A stretch of 5,655 nucleotides of DNA from assembly GCA_020062805.1 (NCBI GenBank), contig JAGUVP010000020.1, positions 1-5,655 of the forward strand, read 5' to 3'. A program made the translations under genes and the position numbers. This document shows positions 1 through 4,953 of this stretch, piece after piece (within the stretch, counting starts at the first letter, position 1; every line of letters starts with the position of its first letter). Under the pieces are notes generated by a model, which did no database searches, had not been told where the DNA came from, and saw only the letters and a program-made list of their open reading frames with translations. This DNA comes from Candidatus Bipolaricaulis sp. (GTDB lineage: Bacteria > Bipolaricaulota > Bipolaricaulia > Bipolaricaulales > Bipolaricaulaceae).

Positions 1-1047
1 CCCCGCCGCCTGGTAGAAGCCCGGGACGTCCGTTCGCCCGAGCCAGAAGTCGCCATCCGCCGGTTCAGGGCGCAGACCGGCGAACACCTTCACCACCTTC
101 CCCACGGGAAGATCGGGCACGAGGCGCCGTGCCCCGTTCAGGGCGAAGGCCAGCCCCTCCACCGTCGTCTCCGTCGCTTCCCTCTGTGTCGGCGGGAGGT
201 CAGTGGCGGTCGGGCCGAGGAGGAGGCCCCCGTCCACGGTCGGCACAAGGAGGATACCCTTGGAATGAGGAGTGGGAACGGGGAAAAGGACCGCTGTGCG
301 CAGGGCAGGGGGAGTGTCCACGAGGAGGAGGTACTCCCCCCGTCGGGGAGTGAGCCCGGGGACAGAGACCCGCGCCAGGGCCGCGATCCGATCGGCGCTG
401 AGGCCCGCTGCGTTCACCACGGCGTCCACGTCGTACATCGCCTGGTCCGTTCTCACCGCGCGGACCCGGCCTGCGCGGACCGTGATTCCCGTCACTTCCT
501 CCCCCACATGGAGGATGGCCCCGTTGGACACCGCGTTCTCCGCCGCAGCCACGGCGAGGGCCCACGGCTCGGTGATCCCCACGCTCGGCGCCCACAGGGC
601 GCACTTCACGTCGGGGTTCACATCGGGGAGCCGCCTTCGGACCTCGTCCCCCTCCACGATCTCGAGGCCGGGGACCCCAAGCTCGGCTCCCCGCCCGCGC
701 ATCTCTTCCAGGACGGCCCGCTCGCCGTCCGCCAGCGCCAACACGTACGCTCCGATCCGCTGGAACGGGACCTCGAGATCCCGGCACACGTCGGCAAAGA
801 TGGCGTTGCCCGCAACGCAGAACCGGGCGCTGCGCGTTCCCGGCCTCTCATGGAACCCAGCGTGCACGATGGCCGAGTTGGCCTTCGTCACCCCCCATCC
901 CACGTCCGGCTCGCGCTCCACGATCAGGACCTCGCCCTCGTACCGCGCCAACTCCCGCGCCACCAGGGAGCCCACGACCCCCGCTCCGATGACCGCAATG
1001 CTCGCCCCGGCGCCACTCTTGTCCTCTGTCTTGTGTTTTCTTGCCAT
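1..1047 (-). CDS. FAD-dependent dehydrogenase, GlpA/LhgO (DAO) family, 3' end cut by window edge
   Basis: This is the first 349 residues of a DAO-superfamily flavoprotein; the frame is open to base 1 and the C-terminus lies outside. The N-terminus carries the FAD-binding GAGVVG (residues 21-26), a Glu at 44 ending the second beta strand, and the stretch TKANSAIVHAG (54-64), typical of anaerobic glycerol-3-phosphate dehydrogenase-like and L-2-hydroxyglutarate oxidase-like enzymes. Further family motifs are VVNAAGLSADRI, the segment FPVPTPHSKGILLVPT and the end VPGFYQAAG. The likely reaction is oxidation of glycerol-3-phosphate or a 2-hydroxyacid with transfer of electrons to a quinone or partner protein; the substrate cannot be settled from sequence. 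Related proteins in anaerobes often have about 480-500 residues with a C-terminal BFD-like [2Fe-2S] domain, which would lie off the window. The ATG at 1047 leaves a Lys-rich lead of about 15 residues before the FAD fold. No closer ATG/GTG/TTG exists, and AGAGAG upstream is only a weak ribosome site. It is divergent from the channel operon. Confidence 0.88.
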   Translation of the reverse strand, partial: MARKHKTEDKSGAGASIAVIGAGVVGSLVARELARYEGEVLIVEREPDVGWGVTKANSAIVHAGFHERPGTRSARFCVAGNAIFADVCRDLEVPFQRIGAYVLALADGERAVLEEMRGRGAELGVPGLEIVEGDEVRRRLPDVNPDVKCALWAPSVGITEPWALAVAAAENAVSNGAILHVGEEVTGITVRAGRVRAVRTDQAMYDVDAVVNAAGLSADRIAALARVSVPGLTPRRGEYLLLVDTPPALRTAVLFPVPTPHSKGILLVPTVDGGLLLGPTATDLPPTQREATETTVEGLAFALNGARRLVPDLPVGKVVKVFAGLRPEPADGDFWLGRTDVPGFYQAAG

Positions 1048-1066
1048 CGCTTGCTCTCTATTGCGA

Positions 1067-1095
1067 ACGATACTGTTCCCCCGTCCCAGCGTCAA
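1067..1095 (-). promoter_or_regulatory. Sigma70-like promoter of the FAD dehydrogenase gene
   Basis: On the minus strand TTGACG (1095-1090, 5 of 6 matches to TTGACA) is followed after exactly 17 nt by TATCGT (1072-1067, 4 of 6 matches to TATAAT). The start of transcription would fall near 1060, giving a leader of about 13 nt before the ATG at 1047. The spacing and position relative to the start codon make this a good candidate, but it has not been tested. Confidence 0.55.
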
Positions 1096-1144
1096 CCAGG
1101 CCCGGCAAGCGAAGTCCGCGGGCCCTCGCCCGTCGGCATTCCGT

Positions 1145-1173
1145 TTGCAACCAGGCCACGCGGGGAGTACGCT
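1145..1173 (+). promoter_or_regulatory. Weak candidate promoter for the small-peptide/MscS/pckA operon
   Basis: TTGCAA (1145-1150) and TACGCT (1168-1173) are separated by 17 nt. Each is a poor match (4 of 6 and 3 of 6), but the three most conserved -10 bases (T, A and final T) are present. Transcription would begin around 1180, almost at the ATG at 1182, implying a leaderless or near-leaderless message. This agrees with the lack of a well-placed Shine-Dalgarno there (GGGGAG at 1162-1167 is about 14 nt away). The rest of the 134-nt divergent gap (1048-1181) shows nothing else clear besides the opposite-strand promoter. Confidence 0.25.
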
Positions 1174-1181
1174 CAACCGCA

Positions 1182-1367
1182 ATGAGGAGGATCGGGATTC
1201 GCGGCTTTCTTCTCGCCATCGGGATCGGCCTGGTGGGGGTGGTCATCGGGACGCTGATCGAGCAGCAGTCCGCCGAGGCGACGGTGATCATCTTCGCCAT
1301 CGGAATCGTGCTCGTCGTTCTCTCCTTTCTCGGCCAGCGCCCGGAGAAACCCGCCGAGCCGCAGTAG
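1182..1367 (+). CDS. Small two-helix membrane protein of unknown function (61 aa)
   Basis: I do not recognise this protein. It has a basic N-terminus (MRRIGIRG), a first hydrophobic helix at about residues 6-25, a short polar turn (EQQSAEA), a second helix at about 33-51 and a charged, proline-rich tail ending KPAEPQ. It looks like a helical hairpin in the cytoplasmic membrane with both ends inside. The frame is open upstream to a TTG at 1041. I prefer the ATG at 1182 because it begins just before the hydrophobic segment and because an upstream start would run through the divergent promoter region. The stop lies 3 nt before the MscS start, so it is probably the first gene of the operon. The position suggests, without proof, a channel partner or modulator. 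A coding read is supported by its membrane-protein composition and tight spacing; homologue support is not known. Confidence 0.62.
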   Translation: MRRIGIRGFLLAIGIGLVGVVIGTLIEQQSAEATVIIFAIGIVLVVLSFLGQRPEKPAEPQ

Positions 1368-1370
1368 GAC

Positions 1371-2447
1371 ATGACTTTCTTCCAGCAGACGTTTGCCGAT
1401 AACCCTCTCTGGCTCTGGTTTCTCTCTTTGGGGATCTTCGTCCTCACGTTCTCCCTCCTCAAGTCCACGAAGTGGGTGACACGCCGGCGGCTCCTCGCCC
1501 GCCACCAGCGAGTCCCCAGCGAGCTCGCGCGCTTGGGGGCGGACCTCGTCCGGCGTACACAGGTGCTCTTCCTGCTCGCAGTCTCCCTGTTCGCCGCCTC
1601 GCTGGCGCTGACCCTTCCTCCAGCTGCCTCCCGCGCCGTAGGTATCCTGGCCATGCTCGCCTTGCTGGTCCAGATGGCCACGTGGGGGAGCCGGCTCATC
1701 ACGTACTGGGTCAACCGGGAGATCAAGCACCAGCTTGATGAGGAGAAGGATGCCGCGGCCGCCACCACCCTCAACGCGGTGGCGTTCCTCGGGAAGATCG
1801 TCCTGTGGACAGTGGTGCTTCTCATCGCCCTCGCCAACATGGGTATTGACATCACCGCCCTCATCACCGGGGTGGGCATCGCCGGGATCGCGGTCGCCCT
1901 GGCCCTCCAGACCATCCTCGGCGACCTGTTCGCCTCGGTCTCGATCGTGGTGGACAAGCCGTTTCTGGTGGGGGACTTCATCATCGTCGGCGAGCACCTG
2001 GGGACCGTGGAGCGGATCGGCCTCAAAACGACCCGCATCCGCAGCCTGAGCGGCGAGCAGCTGGTGTTCTCCAACGCCGAGCTCCTCCGTTCCACGGTCC
2101 GCAACTTCAAGCGGATGTTCCAGCGCCGGATTGTGTTCTCATTCGGCGTGGTGTACGCAACGCCCTACGAGAAGTTGGCCGCGATCCCGGGGATGGTCCG
2201 CAGTATCATCGAGTCCCAGCCGAACACCCGCGTTGACCGCGTTCACTTCAAAGAATACGGCGACTTCGCCCTCAAGTTCGAGGCCGTGTACTTCGTCCTC
2301 GTCCCCGATTTCGGCGTGTACATGGACACCCAGCAAGCGATCAACCTCGCGCTCTTCCGCGGATTCGCCGCAGAAGGGATCGAATTTGCCTATCCCACCC
2401 AGACTGTGTACGTTCACCCCACCTCGGGGAGGAGCCATGGAAACTGA
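1371..2447 (+). CDS. MscS-family mechanosensitive ion channel
   Basis: A 358-residue inner-membrane channel that would open under membrane tension and release solutes during hypo-osmotic shock. Five hydrophobic helices are visible: about 12-30, 63-82, 89-112, 137-157 and the pore-lining one at about 161-192. The last has the family's Gly/Ala pattern (GVGIAGIAVALALQTILGD) and leads into DKPFLVGDFI, which opens the MscS beta domain. The segment after it (GTVERIGLKTTRIRS, then FSNAELL) matches the beta-domain core, followed by an alpha/beta C-terminal cytoplasmic domain ending near YPTQTVYVHP. Five helices instead of the three of E. coli MscS place it among the medium-sized members; I assign no gene symbol. 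The ATG at 1371 has no clear Shine-Dalgarno (only TAGGAC just upstream), so translation may depend on the small gene ending 3 nt earlier. Its stop overlaps the start of pckA by 11 nt. Confidence 0.93.
   Translation: MTFFQQTFADNPLWLWFLSLGIFVLTFSLLKSTKWVTRRRLLARHQRVPSELARLGADLVRRTQVLFLLAVSLFAASLALTLPPAASRAVGILAMLALLVQMATWGSRLITYWVNREIKHQLDEEKDAAAATTLNAVAFLGKIVLWTVVLLIALANMGIDITALITGVGIAGIAVALALQTILGDLFASVSIVVDKPFLVGDFIIVGEHLGTVERIGLKTTRIRSLSGEQLVFSNAELLRSTVRNFKRMFQRRIVFSFGVVYATPYEKLAAIPGMVRSIIESQPNTRVDRVHFKEYGDFALKFEAVYFVLVPDFGVYMDTQQAINLALFRGFAAEGIEFAYPTQTVYVHPTSGRSHGN
2426..2434 (+). promoter_or_regulatory. Strong ribosome-binding site fixing the pckA start
   Basis: GGGGAGGAG lies inside the last codons of the channel gene, with its GGAGG core 4 nt before the ATG at 2437. 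It decides the start of pckA against the long upstream extension of the same frame, which would begin at 2131 and duplicate channel-coding sequence with Ser/Pro/Arg-rich junk. Confidence 0.8.
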
Positions 2448-4086
2448 GAGGGCCGTAGAGAGCGTTCTCGGAACACATCCCAACGTCCGGGAAGACCCGT
2501 CTCGAAGAGATCTGATTGCAGAAGCCATCTCCCAGCGCGACGCATGGGTGAGCGAGTCGGGTGCCCTGGCCACATGGACACCCCCTGATTCCACGGGCCG
2601 GCGGCCGCAGGACACGTACATCGTGGATCGCTCCGAGATCCACGGCGAGGTGGACTGGACCTCTCCCTACTGCCTCCCGATGACACCGGATACGTTCGAC
2701 ATGATCCTCGAAGACGCCCTGGTCTCCCTCGGCGCAACGCCCCGTCTGTTCACGGTGAAGCGGGCCCTGGGGGCTGATCCGCAGTGTGCCCTTACCGTGC
2801 GGCTGATCACCGACCGCGCGCTCACCGCTTTGTTTGCGGACAACATGTTCCGTCCGCTCCCGCAGGGAGCCGAACGGTCGGCGTTCGCCGAGCGGCCGTT
2901 CACCCTCCTTGCCCTGCCCTACGGCAAGCTCGATCCCGAGAAGTACACGGGGCGACTGCGCGTGGACCGGGACAGAAGGTCCCCGTCCGACGTGGCCGTG
3001 GTCATGGACTTCGTCCATCACGTGGGGATCGTGTATGGCTCAGCCTATCTCGGCTCAGTGAAGAAGCTCCTGTTCACGGTGATGAACTTCTTCCTCCCGC
3101 CGCTGGGGATTCTTCCCCTCCACGGAGCGGCCAACGTGGATCCCTCTGGAAACTCCGCCTTGTTTCTTGGCCTGTCGGGAACTGGAAAGACGTCCCTCTC
3201 TTCCGACCCCGAGCGAGCTCTCCTCGGCGACGACGAGCACGGCTGGAGCTCCCGGGGAATCTTCAACTTCGAGTGGGGATGCTACGCCAAGATGATCGAC
3301 CTCGACCCGGCGAAAGAGCCGGACATCTACCATGCCGTGATGCACAACGCACCGCCGGAAGAGCACGGGGCGATCGTGGAGAACGCGTTTCTCCTCCCGA
3401 ACGGGCGGTTCGACTTCACGGACCGGAGGCTGACCGAGAACTCCCGCGCCTCGTACCCCCTGTCCTTCATTCGCAACGCCGACCCCACCGGACGGGCTGG
3501 GCACCCCTCGGCGATCGTCTTCCTCACCGCCGACGCCCACGGGGTGCTCCCCCCTCTGGCGCGGCTGGAGCGAGATCAGGCGATGCTGTGGTTCCTCATG
3601 GGGTACACGAGCAAGCTCGCCGGCACGGAAACGGGAGTTGTCGTTCCGGGGTCCACGTTCTCGAGGTTCTTCGGGGCCCCGTTCATGCCCCGCCTCCCCT
3701 CTGCGTACACCGGCCTCCTCGGGACCTACCTCGACCGGTACCGCACCCAGGCTTGGCTCGTGAACACCGGCTGGTCCGGCGGACCGTACGGCCTGGGCGC
3801 GCGGATCGACATCCGCCTCACCCGCCGCATGGTGCGCGCTGCTCTATCTGGAGAGCTGGACAAGGCGGAGTTCACACTCGACGAGCGGTTCCACGTCTGG
3901 GTCCCGGATTCGTGCCCTGGCGTGCCCCAGGAGATGCTCCAGCCGGAAACGACGTGGAACGACAAAACCGCCTACGCCAGACGGGCCGACCTCCTGGCGG
4001 GCGACTTCGCCAACGAGTACGCCAAGGCGTTCGGCAGGCTCGCGATCAACCCCCGCGTGGCCGCCCAATGCCCGGGCCGACCGTAG
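2437..4086 (+). CDS. pckA: Phosphoenolpyruvate carboxykinase (ATP)
   Basis: This 549-residue cytoplasmic enzyme converts oxaloacetate plus ATP to PEP, ADP and CO2 (EC 4.1.1.49), the entry step of gluconeogenesis; it can also run in the carboxylating direction. ATP-type markers are all visible: the substrate-loop Arg in TGRRPQD (R55), Y204 and the metal-binding Lys pair K209/K210, metal-ligand His229 in LPLHGAANV, and the P-loop GLSGTGKTS (245-253, Lys251). Kinase-2 follows as GDDEHGW with D266, then the PEP-contacting Arg337 in ENSRASYPL, FLTADAHGVLPP, and NTGWSGGPYGLG. Residues to the active site are offset by about 3 from the E. coli enzyme, and there is an insertion of roughly 7 residues between kinase-2 and Arg337. 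Oddities are TGRRPQD in place of the usual TGRSPKD and HGAAN in place of HCSAN. Length is close to the usual 520-540. It overlaps the channel gene by 11 nt, and its 3' end overlaps the convergent gene by 41 nt. Confidence 0.97.
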   Translation: METERAVESVLGTHPNVREDPSRRDLIAEAISQRDAWVSESGALATWTPPDSTGRRPQDTYIVDRSEIHGEVDWTSPYCLPMTPDTFDMILEDALVSLGATPRLFTVKRALGADPQCALTVRLITDRALTALFADNMFRPLPQGAERSAFAERPFTLLALPYGKLDPEKYTGRLRVDRDRRSPSDVAVVMDFVHHVGIVYGSAYLGSVKKLLFTVMNFFLPPLGILPLHGAANVDPSGNSALFLGLSGTGKTSLSSDPERALLGDDEHGWSSRGIFNFEWGCYAKMIDLDPAKEPDIYHAVMHNAPPEEHGAIVENAFLLPNGRFDFTDRRLTENSRASYPLSFIRNADPTGRAGHPSAIVFLTADAHGVLPPLARLERDQAMLWFLMGYTSKLAGTETGVVVPGSTFSRFFGAPFMPRLPSAYTGLLGTYLDRYRTQAWLVNTGWSGGPYGLGARIDIRLTRRMVRAALSGELDKAEFTLDERFHVWVPDSCPGVPQEMLQPETTWNDKTAYARRADLLAGDFANEYAKAFGRLAINPRVAAQCPGRP

Positions 4087-4321
4087 CGAGCGCCCCCTTG
4101 AGGCGCTGCACCAGCCGACGACAGGACTCAACGGCAGGCCACGACACACCGATCGCCGTCGCCGCGAGGATCCAGTCGACGAGGCTTCCTGTCGCTCCAA
4201 GGGCGACTGCGCAGACAAGCACGATCGCTCCCGCCACGATCGCCAGGGACACAGCCACAAGACCCAGCCCAATGGCTGGAATCACGAGGAGCGCTGCGCC
4301 CAGAGCGAGGGCGTAGGGCAT
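4046..4321 (-). CDS. Small hydrophobic membrane protein of unknown function (91 aa)
   Basis: I do not recognise a family. Residues 3-62 are almost wholly hydrophobic (Ala, Val, Leu, Ile, Gly), enough for two or three membrane helices (about 3-22, 24-44 and 46-62). A basic amphipathic stretch follows (CRRLVQRLKGAL) and a Gly/Pro/Arg tail. It is very likely translated: the ATG shares one base with the stop of the nitroreductase gene (TGATG), and GGAGG lies 5 nt upstream. The last 41 nt run into the antiparallel 3' end of pckA, so the basic tail is encoded opposite the PEPCK C-terminus. Its role is unknown; the tight coupling suggests co-production with the nitroreductase, but no physical interaction can be inferred. 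The compositional signal alone would be modest, since Ala/Val/Leu-rich frames can arise by chance in GC-rich DNA. Confidence 0.68.
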   Translation of the reverse strand: MPYALALGAALLVIPAIGLGLVAVSLAIVAGAIVLVCAVALGATGSLVDWILAATAIGVSWPAVESCRRLVQRLKGALATVGPGIGRPRGG

Positions 4322-4818
4322 CAGATCCTCCGCACCAGCTCGGACAACGGGTGCCGCTCGCGCACGGGCGGCGTCTCTGCAGGATAGCCGATCGGAATGA
4401 GCATCATCAGCTCTTCGTTCTCACGCGCGCCGAGGAGCGTCTCGATCTCCCTGTCGCGGGCCCGCCCGATCCAGCACGCGCCAAGGCCCAACGCGTGGAC
4501 CGCAAGGAGGACGTTCTGCGCGCAGGCTCCGATGCCTTGAGCGTCTTTGAGCTCATCGTAGCCCGCCGCCCGATCGAGAAGGATCGCCAGCGTCACCGGG
4601 GCCGAGCCGACCATGTTCTTCTGAGGGACAAGCTTGGCCAGCTCAGTCCGCTGGGAGGCGGACTCCACGACCACGAACCGCCACGGCTGGGTGTTCTTCC
4701 CGGACGGCGCCCAGCGCCCGGCGTCGAGGATCGCGTCCACCTTCTCCTTCTCCACGGAATCCGGGCGGAACGCCCGCACCGAGCGCCGGTCACGAATCAT
4801 CTTGAGGATCTCGTCCAT
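4321..4818 (-). CDS. Nitroreductase-family FMN oxidoreductase
   Basis: A compact 165-residue flavoprotein of the nitroreductase fold, expected to work as a cytoplasmic homodimer that uses FMN and NAD(P)H to reduce quinones, nitro compounds or flavins. The physiological substrate cannot be told. Visible motifs are the FMN-phosphate Arg cluster RRSVRAF (11-17), APSGKNTQPWRF (37-48), corresponding to the family's SxxNxQPW signature, the dimer/FMN helix GACAQNVLLAVHALGLGACWIG (97-118, in two parts around H108) and the closing IPIGYPAE (141-148). It is much shorter than NfsB-type enzymes (about 217 residues) and fits the short subfamily common in anaerobes and archaea. The ATG at 4818 is well supported: AAGGGGGG lies just upstream, and the first residues MDEILKMI begin the canonical first helix. 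It is the first gene of a two-gene minus-strand unit, with the 91-residue membrane protein following by TGATG. Confidence 0.94.
   Translation of the reverse strand: MDEILKMIRDRRSVRAFRPDSVEKEKVDAILDAGRWAPSGKNTQPWRFVVVESASQRTELAKLVPQKNMVGSAPVTLAILLDRAAGYDELKDAQGIGACAQNVLLAVHALGLGACWIGRARDREIETLLGARENEELMMLIPIGYPAETPPVRERHPLSELVRRI
4327..4331 (-). promoter_or_regulatory. Ribosome-binding site for the 91-aa membrane protein, inside the nitroreductase gene
   Basis: The minus strand reads GGAGG, then 5 nt, then ATG, with the upstream gene's TGA overlapping that ATG by one base. This is a standard translational re-initiation arrangement and is the main support for the downstream small gene. Confidence 0.65.
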
Positions 4819-4838
4819 CGCCCCCCCTTGTCACGAGG

Positions 4839-4844
4839 ATTATA
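4839..4844 (-). promoter_or_regulatory. Perfect -10 box of the nitroreductase promoter
   Basis: The minus strand reads TATAAT at 4844-4839, standing out in a GC-rich gap. It would set transcription near 4832, about 14 nt before the ATG at 4818, leaving just room for the AAGGGGGG ribosome site (4829-4822). No convincing -35 hexamer occurs at 16-19 nt upstream, and there is no TG extension. The promoter may therefore need an activator or may rely on the -10 alone. Confidence 0.55.
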
Positions 4845-4853
4845 GCGACCGCC

Positions 4854-4870
4854 GTCCGCCTGAGCGGGAC
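4854..4870. repeat. Imperfect palindrome over the nitroreductase -35 position
   Basis: GTCCGC (4854-4859) and GCGGGAC (4864-4870) form a 6-bp inverted repeat with one bulged G around a 4-nt centre, CTGA. It sits where the -35 element of the nitroreductase promoter should be, so it could be a regulator site. It is short and GC-rich enough to occur by chance. Confidence 0.25.
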
Positions 4871-4887
4871 CCGTCTTCACCTAGAGA

Positions 4888-4925
4888 AGGCCCTCACCTC
4901 GGGGCGTTCTTGGAGGTGAGGGCCT
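4888..4925 (-). terminator. 13-bp hairpin, probable terminator of the beta-rich secreted protein gene
   Basis: AGGCCCTCACCTC (4888-4900) and GAGGTGAGGGCCT (4913-4925) are perfect inverted repeats around a 12-nt loop. Read on the minus strand the hairpin starts 29 nt after the stop at 4954 and is followed by a poor pyrimidine tract (TCTCT). On the plus strand no T-run follows. It therefore fits an intrinsic terminator for the minus-strand gene, with the reservation that the U-tract is weak. It would also insulate the nitroreductase promoter downstream. Confidence 0.55.
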
Positions 4926-4953
4926 CGCCAGGTTCAGCGTTGGAGGCGGATCT

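Noticed and set aside
1041..1181. TTG-initiated N-terminal extension of the small membrane peptide
   Set aside because: It would start inside the divergent gene, pass through the opposite promoter and add Cys/Pro/Arg-rich residues unlike a membrane peptide. The ATG at 1182 sits directly before the first helix.
265..1402. Two long plus-strand open frames opposite the FAD dehydrogenase
   Set aside because: Arg/Pro/Ala/Ser-rich translations without domain features. The antisense frame holds continuous, motif-bearing FAD dehydrogenase, so these are shadows of GC-rich coding DNA.
1058..2110. Minus-strand open frames of 350 and 274 codons opposite the MscS gene
   Set aside because: Low-complexity Arg/Ser or Asp/Glu/Gly-rich translations that mirror channel codons; the plus frame is a clear MscS protein.
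2131..2436. Upstream extension of the pckA frame
   Set aside because: It runs through MscS coding sequence in another frame and gives Ser/Pro/Arg-rich residues. The ATG at 2437 has a strong ribosome site and gives normal PEPCK length.
4089..4107. AGCGCC/GGCGCT hairpin just after the pckA stop
   Set aside because: Only a 6-bp stem, no T-run on either strand, and it lies within the coding sequence of the convergent small gene. It is too weak to call a terminator.
2784..4316. 510-codon plus-strand frame overlapping pckA
   Set aside because: Arg/Pro/His-rich, no domain signature; an out-of-frame shadow of pckA.
4351..4845. 164-codon plus-strand frame opposite the nitroreductase
   Set aside because: No recognisable features; the minus strand carries all nitroreductase motifs.
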